From: Oscillospiraceae bacterium
GTDB taxonomy: Bacteria > Bacillota > Clostridia > Oscillospirales > Oscillospiraceae
Direction: 5' to 3'
Assembly (NCBI GenBank): GCA_017516925.1
Contig: JAFXAQ010000066.1
Location: 1 to 34,622 of the forward strand
Length of the DNA: 34,622 nt
The position numbers and the translations under genes are program-made. Within the stretch, counting starts at the first letter, position 1; every line of letters begins with the position of its first letter. Positions 15,030 through 23,879 of this stretch are shown here, piece by piece. A model generated the notes under the pieces. The model ran no database searches. It had not been told where the DNA came from and saw nothing but the letters and a program-made list of their open reading frames with translations.

Positions 15030-16034
15030 GTGAGTAAGTTATATACTGTTGCCATTCTGGGCGCTACCGGCGCCGTGGGTCAGGAAATGATGAAAATTTT
15101 GGAGGAGCGCAACTTCCCTGTGGGTAAGCTGATTCCTCTGGCCAGCGCACGCAGCGCCGGTAAGACTTTGAAATTCAAGGGTGAGGACGTGACCATTGGT
15201 CTGGCCTGCGACGAAGCCTTTGAGGGTGTGGATATCGTTTTGGGCGCTGCCGAAAACGATATTGCGGAAAAGTTCGCTCCCGCCATTATTAAGGCTGGCG
15301 CTGTGTTCGTGGATAACTCCTCCGCTTTCCGGATGGACCCCAAGGTACCTCTGGTGGTTCCGGAGGTCAACCCCGAGGACGTGAAATGGCACAAGGGTAT
15401 TATTTCCAACCCCAACTGCTCCACCATCATCACCGTCACCGCAGTCAATGCCCTGAACAAAATCTCCCCCATCCGCACTATGACCGCCTCTACCTATCAG
15501 GCAGTTTCCGGCGCAGGCGCCGGCGGTCCTGTGGAGCTGATGGGCGAAGTGGAAGCCCTGTCCAAGGGTGAAAGCTACGAGCCCAAGATTTTCCCCTACC
15601 AGATTGCCTTCAACCTGATTCCCCAGATTGGCGGCGAGAAGGAGCTGGGCTACACCAGCGAGGAAATGAAGCTGCATTACGAGGGTCGCAAGATTATGCA
15701 CCTGCCGGAACTGAAGGTCAACTGCACCTGCGTCCGTGTGCCCGTTGTCCGCAGCCACTCCATTTCCGTTTCCATGCACTTTGATGTGCCAGTAACTGTA
15801 GAGCAGGCCCGGGAGGTCATTGCCCAGGCGCCCGGCTGTAAGCTGGTAGACGATTTGGCTTCCAAGCAGTATCCCATGCCCTTGGACACCACCGACCAGG
15901 ACATCGTGTTTGTGGGACGTATCCGCCCGGATATCACCGACGAATGCGGTCTGACCCTGTGGTGCTGCGGCGACCAGGTTCGCAAGGGCGCTGCCACCAA
16001 CGCAATCCAGATTGCAGAACTTTTGGTAAAGTAA
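15030..16034 (+). CDS. asd: Aspartate-semialdehyde dehydrogenase
   Basis: The start is GTG at 15030 with GAGGGG 6 bases upstream, overlapping the end of lysC. The 334-aa product has the NADP-binding GATGAVGQEM loop (11-20) and the catalytic Cys130 in NPNCSTI. A later QIAFNLIPQIG region and a VRVPVVRSHS motif carry substrate residues. It reduces aspartyl phosphate to aspartate semialdehyde, the substrate of hom. It is the last gene of the operon, closed by the terminator at 16046. Confidence 0.96.
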   Translation: MSKLYTVAILGATGAVGQEMMKILEERNFPVGKLIPLASARSAGKTLKFKGEDVTIGLACDEAFEGVDIVLGAAENDIAEKFAPAIIKAGAVFVDNSSAFRMDPKVPLVVPEVNPEDVKWHKGIISNPNCSTIITVTAVNALNKISPIRTMTASTYQAVSGAGAGGPVELMGEVEALSKGESYEPKIFPYQIAFNLIPQIGGEKELGYTSEEMKLHYEGRKIMHLPELKVNCTCVRVPVVRSHSISVSMHFDVPVTVEQAREVIAQAPGCKLVDDLASKQYPMPLDTTDQDIVFVGRIRPDITDECGLTLWCCGDQVRKGAATNAIQIAELLVK

Positions 16035-16045
16035 GAGAATAAGAA

Positions 16046-16080
16046 GTTCCCGGAATGCTTGACATTCCGGGAACATTTTT
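16046..16080. terminator. Bidirectional terminator between asd and the uxuA operon
   Basis: A 12-bp stem GTTCCCGGAATG / CATTCCGGGAAC with a 5-nt loop is followed by ATTTTT. It overlaps the stop codon of the converging uxuA-like gene. Confidence 0.9.
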
Positions 16081-17083
16081 ATTGTTCATACAATTCAATT
16101 GCGTTGAGAAGACCTCTCAGGTAGCCCACGGCGTTTGCCCGGGCGGTATGTCCCCAGCGGGTGTCAGTGGTCAGGAAAGGTACGTGGTCGTCCAGCATTA
16201 AGCCGTCGTAGCCTGCCTTATACAGCGCCCGCATAATCCTTGCCGGGTTCATCCGGCCCTCACCCAGGAAGCACTCCTGAAAATCCTCCACGGTGCCCTG
16301 TACATCCCGGAAATGCACCATATGCACCTTGCCCCGGGTGACAAACTCCTCAATCATTTCTAAGACCGTTTCCTCGCCGCCCAGCTGGGAGAAGGTGCCG
16401 ATACAGAAGTTAATGCCGAACGCCTCGCTGCTTGCGATTTTTTCTGCCTTGCGAAAATCGTCCGGGCAAATAAAAATTCTGTCCACACCGGCTACGTTCC
16501 GGATTGGTGGGTCAGAGGGGTGGACAATCAGCTTGATGCCGGCCTTTTCCGCCTCCGGCATAACGGCTTTTACAAAGTACTCGTAGTTCTTCCAAAGTCC
16601 CTCGGCATCCGGGAACTGGTTTTTCATATCCACCATATGCTTGGCGCTGACGGTGTAGGCATTGACACCGGCTTCTGCTTCTTTACTATTGAAAGCGGAA
16701 ACCTTTGCGCCGCCCCGGGCAGGGGCGGTAATGCTGGTGCGCCAAGCCCAGGTGGGGCAGAAATGGTGACCCAGCACCGGGATGCCCACCTGACCCATAT
16801 TGCGGATCGTCTTTATGTAATTTTCAATCTGCTCGTCCCGACCGGGAGTGCCCAGCATAATCTTATCGAAAAACCGCACAGGCACATTTTCGATCATTTC
16901 CAGCTTCAGGTCAAATTTCTCCGTGTACTCCTTCAGCCAGGTCAGGGCACGGACTGTCCAGAAGTCCTCGTCCTCGGTGGCAATGGGGGGTGTATTGAAA
17001 TGAAAGCCCTCAGAGCCCAGCTGCTTTGCCATAATCAGGGCATCGTCGTTAAATTCCTTAATGGCGCCCATAATAATTTTCAT
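16079..17083 (-). CDS. uxuA: UxuA-family mannonate dehydratase (short form)
   Basis: The start is ATG at 17083 (MKIIMGAIK), with AGGAGG 8 bases upstream. The 334-aa TIM-barrel protein has UxuA-type metal-ligand motifs: IVHPSDPP, INFCIGTFSQLGG, VHMVHFRDVQG and GLMLDDHVP. E. coli UxuA is about 394 aa, so this is a short relative. The expected reaction is dehydration of D-mannonate to 2-keto-3-deoxygluconate, but another aldonate is possible. It is the last gene of the operon, starting 1 bp after the SDR stop. Confidence 0.82.
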   Translation of the reverse strand: MKIIMGAIKEFNDDALIMAKQLGSEGFHFNTPPIATEDEDFWTVRALTWLKEYTEKFDLKLEMIENVPVRFFDKIMLGTPGRDEQIENYIKTIRNMGQVGIPVLGHHFCPTWAWRTSITAPARGGAKVSAFNSKEAEAGVNAYTVSAKHMVDMKNQFPDAEGLWKNYEYFVKAVMPEAEKAGIKLIVHPSDPPIRNVAGVDRIFICPDDFRKAEKIASSEAFGINFCIGTFSQLGGEETVLEMIEEFVTRGKVHMVHFRDVQGTVEDFQECFLGEGRMNPARIMRALYKAGYDGLMLDDHVPFLTTDTRWGHTARANAVGYLRGLLNAIELYEQ

Positions 17084-17084
17084 T

Positions 17085-17855
17085 TTAATATCCTCCTGCA
17101 ATCAGGCAGTCCATACCGCCGTCTACAAACATGACAGAGCCTGTCATATTCTGGGAATTCTCCGATGCCAGGAAGAAGGCGATATTGCCCAGGTTTTCCT
17201 TGGTGGTGATGGTTTTCAGCGGCACCAAATTCCGACGCTCCTCCGCTTCCTTGGGGTCCATTTCCTCATACCGGGTGGTCCAGATGGGACCGGGGGCAAT
17301 GCAGTTGACCCGGATGCCGTAGGGGGCAAAGTCGATGGCCAGCGCCTTGGTCATAGAGCGAATGGCACCCTTGCTGGCAACATAAGCGCTGCGCTCCGGA
17401 AGAGCATCCTTATAGTTGACGGAGCCGATAAAGATGACAGTGCCCTCTTTGGCCTTTCCGGTGCGAACCATCTGGGCTGCCGCCTTCCGGGCAGGCAGGA
17501 AATAGCCCACCACGTTGGTCATCAGCACCTCGATCCAGTCCTCTGCCTCCACAGTCAGAGGGTTCATCCAGCGACCCAGGTTGGCAGCGTTGCAAATGAC
17601 GCTGTCCAGCTCCAAGCCTGCTTTTTCAATTTTCTCAAAGAGAACCTCCACATCCTCCTTGGCATTGGCAGGATTGTAGCCAAAGCCATAGCAGGGCACG
17701 CCGAATTCTTCCGTCAGTTCCTTTGCCTTTGCCTGGGCATCTGCCTCCACACGGCTGGTGATGACGGCGCTCCAGCCCTCCTGCAAGAACTTTCTTGCCA
17801 TACCCAAGCCGGAATTTCGCACCGCGCCGGTGACAAGCACACATTTATTGCTCAT
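17085..17855 (-). CDS. SDR-family NAD(P)-dependent oxidoreductase
   Basis: ATG at 17855 is preceded by GAGGTAAGC. The 256-aa classical SDR has a TGAVRNSGLG cofactor loop (9-18), NAAN near 89-92, and the catalytic Ser145, Tyr158 and Lys162 (SAYVASKGA). An IRVNCIAPGPI segment and a C-terminal VDGG complete it. It oxidises or reduces a hydroxyl/keto group. Between a lactonase and an aldonate dehydratase it could be a fructuronate-reductase-like enzyme or a sugar dehydrogenase that supplies the lactone. The operon alone does not decide which. Confidence 0.87.
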   Translation of the reverse strand: MSNKCVLVTGAVRNSGLGMARKFLQEGWSAVITSRVEADAQAKAKELTEEFGVPCYGFGYNPANAKEDVEVLFEKIEKAGLELDSVICNAANLGRWMNPLTVEAEDWIEVLMTNVVGYFLPARKAAAQMVRTGKAKEGTVIFIGSVNYKDALPERSAYVASKGAIRSMTKALAIDFAPYGIRVNCIAPGPIWTTRYEEMDPKEAEERRNLVPLKTITTKENLGNIAFFLASENSQNMTGSVMFVDGGMDCLIAGGY

Positions 17856-17864
17856 AAGCTTACC

Positions 17865-18674
17865 TCATTTGTAATAAAAAATTGGGTTTCCGGACACACC
17901 GGGCTTGCAATAGTAGGTTTTGCCCGCGCCGGGGCTTGGTTCTTCAAAGGCGGCAGAGGTGATAAAGAGGGTTTCCAAATTTTCACCGCCGAAGGCGCAG
18001 CAGGAAACACGCTTACAGGGAAGCTCTATTTTCTCCAGAATGTTGCCGGCGCTGTCAATGTGCAGGACACCGCTTCCGTCCCAAAGGGCTACCCACAAAT
18101 CCCCCCGGCTATCCAGGGTCATTCCGTCGGGCTTGCCGGTTTCCGCCGGGATTTTGGCAAAGCAGCGGCGGTTGGACAGCTGTCCGTTTTCAAAATCGAA
18201 CAGCTCCACCATTCGCTTTGGGGTGTCAATATAGTACATTTGCTTGCCGTCGGCAGTCCAGTCCAAGCCGTTGGAGCAGGTACAGCCATCAAACAATTCT
18301 GTCAGGGTGCCGTCCTTCAGGCGGTAGAATGCGCCCTTACCGTCGGCATCTACAGTTCCTAAGTAGAAGGCGCCGTCAGGACCTACCTTGCCGTCATTAA
18401 AGCGGCGACCTTTGATGGCTATGTCCTGATGGGCTTTTTCCAGAGTGTCCACCCAATAGACACCGTCCTCCATTGCCGCCAGCACTCTGCCATTCTCGCA
18501 AAGCGCCATACAGCCTACCTGCTGGGGCAGTTCGATAGTTTCATATTTTCCAGTAGGATAGTGGCTTTTATAAAGCCGCTTGCCCCGAATGTCTAAAAAC
18601 CACACCGTATCGGTGCGGCTGTCGAAGAGGACACCCTCGCCTACGATACATTTTTCTTCATTCCAAATTTGCAT
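17865..18674 (-). CDS. SMP-30/gluconolactonase/LRE-family protein
   Basis: The start is ATG at 18674, in the overlap TAATG with the upstream glycosidase stop; an ATG 15 bases earlier lacks this coupling. The 269-aa six-bladed propeller has the family signature residues: an early Glu (EGVLFD), an Asn/Asp pair (RFNDGKVGPDG), CSNGLDWTADG and KPDGMTLDSRG, the usual metal ligands. The expected reaction is hydrolysis of a sugar lactone to its aldonic acid. The location fits a pathway in which the released sugar is oxidised before dehydration. Confidence 0.87.
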   Translation of the reverse strand: MQIWNEEKCIVGEGVLFDSRTDTVWFLDIRGKRLYKSHYPTGKYETIELPQQVGCMALCENGRVLAAMEDGVYWVDTLEKAHQDIAIKGRRFNDGKVGPDGAFYLGTVDADGKGAFYRLKDGTLTELFDGCTCSNGLDWTADGKQMYYIDTPKRMVELFDFENGQLSNRRCFAKIPAETGKPDGMTLDSRGDLWVALWDGSGVLHIDSAGNILEKIELPCKRVSCCAFGGENLETLFITSAAFEEPSPGAGKTYYCKPGVSGNPIFYYK

Positions 18675-20287
18675 TATACATTCCCCCATTGGTCAACGGA
18701 CAACACCTTATAATATGCCTTGCCGTCTGCCGGCAAATCGCAAGCGACGGTAGAGGCGATCTGATTTTTGGCACTGGGGCGGAAGCCCTTGGTATCACCG
18801 GCATACACGCGGTAATAACAATGGTTCGGGTCAGCTACCGCATTCCAGGTCAGTTTGCCGTCCTGACAGACGACGTTTTGCGCCTGCACACGTTTTTCCT
18901 TCTCCTGATAATCTGTTGTAAAGAAGGTGATGCTGTTGGGTTTTAAGGTGTACACAAGGTTCTCAGTCTCCAGCACCGCTGCCGTTTCCTGCAAATCGCC
19001 AAAGCGGTTATAGGGCACATTATACGGATCGTACTCATATACACGGACAGCCTTGCGGAACAAATCGCTGTCCAGCTTGATCTCCTTAGGTTCCGTACTG
19101 CGGTTTACGATGCCCATACTGACAGAAGAATCTTTGTTCAGCAGTGCGCAGCTGCGAAGCAGGTCATCTCCGGTGTCCACAGTCAACACCTTGGAATTGC
19201 GCTTAAACAGCTTAATCATCGGCGCAATACCCCACCAGAAGCTCTTGGGAGAATAATCTCCGTCATCCTCCCAGCGGAAAGCACCCCACTTATTGTACTT
19301 GCTATCCGTCGTACCGCTGATAAACTTCTCGCACTCACCCCAGGTCTTTGCGTAACCGGGCTTCTCCGAATAGGCGCAGGAATAGGGGTCGGGATAGTCG
19401 GTAAAGCTCCAGTAAGCCAGGGCATATACGCCGGCATTGATGGCAGCAAATGCCATTTCTACCAGCATCAGCGCACTGTAGGCGCAGGTTTCCGGATCGC
19501 TGTAGTAGTGGCAAGCATCAATAGTCACACCGGGATTGAATAACAGATGGTGGGATTTTGTTTGTACGCCGATTTCGCCCAAAATCAACCGCTTGTTATC
19601 TCTTTTAATGGCTTTGAGGGTTTTTTCTGCGCACTTATCATAGAAGAACTGGTAAAATGACAAATCCTCCAGACCGTGTCCCCGTTCGTAAATATGCAGG
19701 CAGTAATCCTCGGTGATCCGGCTCATATTCTCATAGGCCCAGTCCATCGTGTTCCAGTTTTCATAGCCTGAGGCATCCGTTGCCAAAAGACCGATATCCA
19801 GGTTGCGGTTCTGGAATGCGCGGTAGAGCATTTCGTGGTAGCGCTTAAAAAGCGGCAGATCCCGCATCAGTTCGCCCCAACCTCCCTGGGACATCTCATT
19901 GGAGAAGCAGTAATAGCGAATATGGTTCATACCACGTTCTTTTTTCAGGTATTGCAGACCGTCTGCAACGTTCTCGCAATAGGCTTCCATTTCCTCTTCA
20001 CTGAAATGAATCTGTCCCTTTGCAGATGCCAGATACATTGGTGTGTCTGTGACCTTTTGCATCCGTTCGTAATAATCAGCAAAAGCATCCATAGACTGCT
20101 TTGTCCAGTTCACAAACCCGGCAAAGGTACGCATAAAGCCCGGGGCGATCTCCCGATAGCACTTACAAAGCACCTGGTCAAAATGCTCCTTTTCTGTGAT
20201 AGGATAGAGCATTGCCTCGTTGTTGTGAAAACCCATTCCACCAAAGAGAGGCGGATATTTATCACGCTTAACAATTATACTCTGCAT
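18674..20287 (-). CDS. Putative intracellular clan-A glycoside hydrolase with C-terminal beta domain
   Basis: The second ATG (20287) is chosen because AAAGGGG is 7 bases away; the first (20293) is too close. The 537-aa product looks like a (beta/alpha)8 retaining glycosidase. A probable acid/base Glu131 follows Asn130 (YYCFSNEMSQGG), and a probable nucleophile Glu238 lies in LILGEIGVQT. The C-terminal 150 residues look like beta-sandwich/FnIII modules. No signal peptide is visible, so it acts on imported oligosaccharides. I cannot assign the GH family (39, 30 or 5-like). It is the first gene of the operon. Confidence 0.7.
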   Translation of the reverse strand: MQSIIVKRDKYPPLFGGMGFHNNEAMLYPITEKEHFDQVLCKCYREIAPGFMRTFAGFVNWTKQSMDAFADYYERMQKVTDTPMYLASAKGQIHFSEEEMEAYCENVADGLQYLKKERGMNHIRYYCFSNEMSQGGWGELMRDLPLFKRYHEMLYRAFQNRNLDIGLLATDASGYENWNTMDWAYENMSRITEDYCLHIYERGHGLEDLSFYQFFYDKCAEKTLKAIKRDNKRLILGEIGVQTKSHHLLFNPGVTIDACHYYSDPETCAYSALMLVEMAFAAINAGVYALAYWSFTDYPDPYSCAYSEKPGYAKTWGECEKFISGTTDSKYNKWGAFRWEDDGDYSPKSFWWGIAPMIKLFKRNSKVLTVDTGDDLLRSCALLNKDSSVSMGIVNRSTEPKEIKLDSDLFRKAVRVYEYDPYNVPYNRFGDLQETAAVLETENLVYTLKPNSITFFTTDYQEKEKRVQAQNVVCQDGKLTWNAVADPNHCYYRVYAGDTKGFRPSAKNQIASTVACDLPADGKAYYKVLSVDQWGNV

Positions 20288-20316
20288 AAGCATACCCCTT
20301 TCATACTATCAGTATC

Positions 20317-20345
20317 ATAATATCACTATTGCAAGCGGATAACAA
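20317..20345 (-). promoter_or_regulatory. Promoter of the glycosidase-lactonase-SDR-uxuA operon
   Basis: -35 TTGTTA (20345-20340), 17 bp, -10 TATTAT (20322-20317). The 130-bp gap to araC also holds a weak plus-strand candidate (TTGACT at 20376, TAGTTT at 20399). Confidence 0.6.
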
Positions 20346-20423
20346 GCAATATTATTACAAAGAAATATAAAGATATTGACTTTTTGGGAGTTTTATGGTA
20401 GTTTTGCGTATGAGGTGAGCCTT

Positions 20424-21260
20424 GTGGAAATACAGATTTTGGAATGCCGGCGGTTTGCCACCCATCATCCCCTGTCGTCAAAGTCCCGGATCGTGAAGGA
20501 TTATGAGATTGATATTGAGCTGGGTGAAGAACGTTTTGTGGTCATTGACGGGGTGGAAAGCCCCATTCGCCGGGGCAATGTGTGCGTGCGGAAGCCCGGG
20601 CAGACCATATACGGCATTGGTACCCAAAATTCCATTTTGCTGACCCTGGATTTTTCTTCCCGTCAGTCCCCGGTCCGGTACAGCCGTAATATTGAAGGTC
20701 CCCTGCAGCCCCTGTTTTCCGGGGAACTGCTGGAAAACCTGCAAGGGGTGATTGTCCCTCACGCCGAGCATACCTTCATTCCCATTTATACAGAACTCCT
20801 GGACGTTGCCTTTACCGATGCCGAGGCTGCAAAAATACTGGTGCTGGAGCTGCTGTATAAGCTCAATGCAGAGGTATGCCGCAATCAGTACCAGGGCTTG
20901 AAGCCTGCCAAAACCGCCTGCTCCCTGGCGCTGGGATACCTGAAAAGCAATCTGGAAAAGGAAATTACCCTGGAGCAGCTCTCCCAGCACGTGCACCTGA
21001 ACAAGAACTATCTGGTGCGGCTGTTTAAGCAGGCCTACGGCAAGTCCCCTATCCGGATGCTGATTGCCTTACGAATGGAGCTTGCCCGGGATTTGCTCAC
21101 CTCCACCGATATGCCTGTGGGGGATATTGCCAGCGCCTGCGGCTACACCTCCGCCGCTTACTTTACCGCCGAATACAAAAAGCAATTCGGTCTGACCCCA
21201 AAAGCCCAACGCACTGCCCAGCGGAAAAACACTTTCCCGGTTTCTCCAAAAAAGGCTTGA
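20424..21260 (+). CDS. AraC-family transcriptional regulator
   Basis: The start is GTG at 20424 with GAGGTGA five bases upstream; the longer frame from a TTG at 20376 begins inside the promoter. The 278-aa product has an N-terminal sensing domain and, from about residue 180, two helix-turn-helix motifs (ITLEQLSQHVHLNKNYLVRLFKQ and MPVGDIASACGYTSAAYFTAEYKKQFG). It is divergent from the sugar operon, which it probably controls through the shared 130-bp region. The inducer is unknown. Confidence 0.9.
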   Translation: MEIQILECRRFATHHPLSSKSRIVKDYEIDIELGEERFVVIDGVESPIRRGNVCVRKPGQTIYGIGTQNSILLTLDFSSRQSPVRYSRNIEGPLQPLFSGELLENLQGVIVPHAEHTFIPIYTELLDVAFTDAEAAKILVLELLYKLNAEVCRNQYQGLKPAKTACSLALGYLKSNLEKEITLEQLSQHVHLNKNYLVRLFKQAYGKSPIRMLIALRMELARDLLTSTDMPVGDIASACGYTSAAYFTAEYKKQFGLTPKAQRTAQRKNTFPVSPKKA

Positions 21261-21285
21261 ATTCTACACCCGAGTCTGTTATAAT
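21257..21285 (+). promoter_or_regulatory. Promoter of tRNA-Gly
   Basis: -35 TTGAAT (21257-21262), 17-bp spacer, -10 TATAAT (21280-21285), overlapping the araC stop. Confidence 0.75.
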
Positions 21286-21294
21286 GTGGAAAAC

Positions 21295-21368
21295 GCAGGG
21301 TTAGTTCATCGGTAGAATCTCTGCTTCCCAAGCAGATTAGGCGGGTTCGACTCCCGTACCCTGCTCCA
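21295..21368 (+). tRNA. tRNA-Gly(CCC)
   Basis: Acceptor GCAGGGT / ACCCTGC, D-arm with GGTAG, anticodon stem TCTGC / GCAGA with loop TTCCCAA (anticodon CCC), T-arm with GGTTCGACTCC, discriminator T and encoded CCA at 21366-21368. Confidence 0.95.
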
Positions 21369-21370
21369 GA

Positions 21371-21411
21371 AAAGAGCCATCATTTGTCAGCAGACAAATG
21401 ATGGCTCTTTT
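21371..21411 (+). terminator. Terminator of tRNA-Gly
   Basis: A perfect 18-bp stem AAAGAGCCATCATTTGTC / GACAAATGATGGCTCTTT with a 4-nt loop, ending in Ts, starts 3 bases after CCA. Confidence 0.9.
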
Positions 21412-21420
21412 CAACGAAAT

Positions 21421-21523
21421 AAATCCCTTGCGGGATTTGTGAAATAACGCTACGCGTTGTGAAATAGCTGACGGATATTTCACTGCGCTGCAATATTGAC
21501 TTTTCCTGAAAAGGCTGTAGAAT
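21421..21523 (+). promoter_or_regulatory. Short palindromes and promoter before the AEC transporter
   Basis: Two small palindromes, AAATCCCTTGCGGGATTT (21421-21438) and AACGCTACGCGTT (21446-21458), are separated by the repeated word GTGAAATA. A promoter follows: TTGACT (21496-21501), 16 bp, TAGAAT (21518-21523). Confidence 0.5.
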
Positions 21524-21555
21524 AAAGCTGATTATCAGAAAGGCAGGCAAGAATA

Positions 21556-22494
21556 ATGCTGGATGTATTTATGCTCACGTTTTCCCAGGTGGCGCTGCTG
21601 CTTTTGTTTATTGGGCTGGGTTATTTTCTGCGGCGGCACCACGATTTGCCCGCCCAGGCGGGACGTGTGCTGTCGCTGCTTTGCGTGCTGGTGTTCTCCC
21701 CGGCGTACAGCTTTAAGAGTATCTCCAGCCGGTTCACTATGGATGTGCTGGTGGATAAGCTGCTGCTGGTAGGCGCAGGCGCTGTTTTTGCCATTGCTGT
21801 CATTATTGTGGGCAATCTGCTGGCAAAGCCTCTGGGAAAAGCCGATATGGAGCGAAAATCTCTACAGTATGCCTTTATTTTCCCCAACTACGGTTACTTT
21901 GGCTATCCGGTAATTGAGGGTGTTTTCGGCGCGAATATGCTGGGCGACTTTATTATCTTCCTGCTGCCGCTGAACCTGCTTTGCTATACTTACGGTTTTA
22001 TGATTTTCCAGAAGGAGAAGCGGTTTGAGCCCCTGAAGCTGTTAAAAAAGCCTATTATTCTGGCTGTTTTTGTTGGTGTTGCCTGGGGTCTTTCGGGACT
22101 GAAAATGCCCAGCTTTGTCCAGTCTGCTATCGACAACGCAGCTGCCTGCCAAATGCCTGCTTCCATGCTGCTTGCCGGCTTCCTGCTGGGTAAATTTCCG
22201 CTGAAGAAGCTGCTTACCGGCAGTAAGCCCTATTTGATTTGCGCCATAAGGCTGGTGGGACTTCCCCTCCTGTTCGGCGTCGTGATGTACTTACTGGGCA
22301 TCCGGGAGCAATTGCTGTTTTTGTCGCTGCTGCTGGTATCTCTGCCTCTGGGGCTGAATCTGGTGGTATTCCCGGAAAGTCTGGGCTTTGAAAAGGACGC
22401 GGAAAACAATGCAAAATTGTGCTTTATCTCCTTTTTGATGTCCTTGATTACCCTGCCCTGTATCTTTACCCTGTTGACCGCAATCTGCTTTTGA
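21556..22494 (+). CDS. AEC (auxin efflux carrier) family transporter
   Basis: ATG at 21556 follows an AAGGCAGG-type site. The 312-aa membrane protein has about ten TM helices with the AEC arrangement: an N-terminal TM pair with LGYFLRRH, FPNYGYFGYPV in the first half (the Asn/Gly-rich broken helix), and ASMLLAGFLLG in the second. Bacterial AEC members move malate, malonate or other organic acids. The nearby methylaspartate/citramalate genes make an organic-acid substrate plausible, but this gene is separately transcribed and converges on mal. Confidence 0.9.
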   Translation: MLDVFMLTFSQVALLLLFIGLGYFLRRHHDLPAQAGRVLSLLCVLVFSPAYSFKSISSRFTMDVLVDKLLLVGAGAVFAIAVIIVGNLLAKPLGKADMERKSLQYAFIFPNYGYFGYPVIEGVFGANMLGDFIIFLLPLNLLCYTYGFMIFQKEKRFEPLKLLKKPIILAVFVGVAWGLSGLKMPSFVQSAIDNAAACQMPASMLLAGFLLGKFPLKKLLTGSKPYLICAIRLVGLPLLFGVVMYLLGIREQLLFLSLLLVSLPLGLNLVVFPESLGFEKDAENNAKLCFISFLMSLITLPCIFTLLTAICF

Positions 22495-22575
22495 AAAGGG
22501 GCTGTCTCAGAATGCAGAATAAACGCTTCAGGAATGGCACATAAGCCGTTCCCTACAAAATAATATACATTTTTT

Positions 22576-22611
22576 GGGGTGTCTCATACATTTTGAGACA
22601 CCCCTTTTTTT
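22576..22611. terminator. Bidirectional terminator between the AEC gene and mal
   Basis: A 10-bp stem GGGGTGTCTC / GAGACACCCC followed by seven Ts on the plus strand. The remaining gap 22495-22575 shows nothing recognisable. Confidence 0.88.
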
Positions 22612-23863
22612 AGATATTTTTCTTAGCCTTGCGCATTGCCAGAATGCGGTTCATTTCGTTGTAGACAATCATATAGCCCTCGTCCACACCCATACCGGGC
22701 TTTGCCAAAATTTGCACAGGCTGGGTTGCCATTGCGCAGTGGACACACACCTGGGCACTGCGGTCGGTCTCGTTACAGGTGCCGCCCTGATATGCGCCGA
22801 TGCCCTTCTCCTTGCAGTAGAGCACCGCCTCAATGGTGTTGTTGATGCCACCCAGGTCGGGGGTCTTAATCTGCACCATATGACCTGCCTTATTGTCGGC
22901 AAAGAGCTTGATATCCTCCAGCGTGTTGCACCACTCGTCTGCCACCAGCTCCACGTCACAGCTGCGAGCGTCCAGCTCCGCAGTCAGGGCAGCCAGTGCC
23001 TTGCACTGGGTAGGCACGTCCACATCGCAGTCCATAGGGCCTTCGATGCGCAGATGGAAGGGCTTGGCAAGCTTACCCAGCTCCTCAATGTAATCTGCCA
23101 TTGCCTTATAGTTGTCATTGCCGAAGGCGGCACCGATGGTGCCGTAGACGTCAATGTGGAATACCGGCAGATAGTCCTCACGGCTGCGGTGCTGCAAAAT
23201 CCGGTCCCGGAGCCATACCACATACTCAGCCAGCTTTTCGCCCTTGCGTCCCAGCTTGGTGTCGATGTTGTTAATCAGCGCATGGGGCAGAACCTGGGCA
23301 CCCTTGATAATCATTTTGTCGGAGTTGTCATAGCGGTCATCACCGGACTGGGTGAAGATATCAATGGGGGTTTCGGACACGGTACAGCCGTACTCGTCTG
23401 CTACCACCTCGCACATCATCCGGTTGGTTGCCTTGGCAACCGCATCCAGAATAGCCTGGGAAACACCGTAGCGGATTGCGGTATGCAGCCGCTTGCCGTT
23501 CACCTCAATTGCCTCCATCATCTTACAAAGACCACGGAAGTCGTCGGCCTCCTTGCCCACCAGCTGGGGCTTGATGTATGTTTCAATGACCGGAATGAAA
23601 TCCTCTGCCAAAAACAGCGGGTCACGTCCACCGGCGCCGGAATACTGCACAGCGGCGCAGTCACCAAAGGCAACCTGTCCGTCCTCCAGCACCAGCATTA
23701 CGGAAATAGACTCACCGGCCTGACGGACAGAACGGAAGCCCTCCGTCACAGGCTCGCCAATGTAGAACACACCGTCGTGACCGGCGCCCTGCTTAATGGC
23801 ACGCTGGTCGTCGAAGTAGAAGCCGGTACGTCCGGCAGAGCAAACAACATTTACAATTTTCAT
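22610..23863 (-). CDS. mal: Methylaspartate ammonia-lyase
   Basis: ATG at 23863 follows GGAGGAG. The 417-aa product matches the length of Clostridial 3-methylaspartase. It belongs to the enolase superfamily: catalytic Lys in VQIKTPDLGGINN, His in FHIDVYGTIGAAFG, metal ligands in the HIDVYG, RIEGP and ELVADEW stretches. It removes ammonia from L-threo-3-methylaspartate to give mesaconate, the second step of the methylaspartate route. It is the last gene of the glm operon, 16 bp after glmE. Confidence 0.97.
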   Translation of the reverse strand: MKIVNVVCSAGRTGFYFDDQRAIKQGAGHDGVFYIGEPVTEGFRSVRQAGESISVMLVLEDGQVAFGDCAAVQYSGAGGRDPLFLAEDFIPVIETYIKPQLVGKEADDFRGLCKMMEAIEVNGKRLHTAIRYGVSQAILDAVAKATNRMMCEVVADEYGCTVSETPIDIFTQSGDDRYDNSDKMIIKGAQVLPHALINNIDTKLGRKGEKLAEYVVWLRDRILQHRSREDYLPVFHIDVYGTIGAAFGNDNYKAMADYIEELGKLAKPFHLRIEGPMDCDVDVPTQCKALAALTAELDARSCDVELVADEWCNTLEDIKLFADNKAGHMVQIKTPDLGGINNTIEAVLYCKEKGIGAYQGGTCNETDRSAQVCVHCAMATQPVQILAKPGMGVDEGYMIVYNEMNRILAMRKAKKNI

Positions 23864-23879
23864 TTATGACTCCTCCAAT

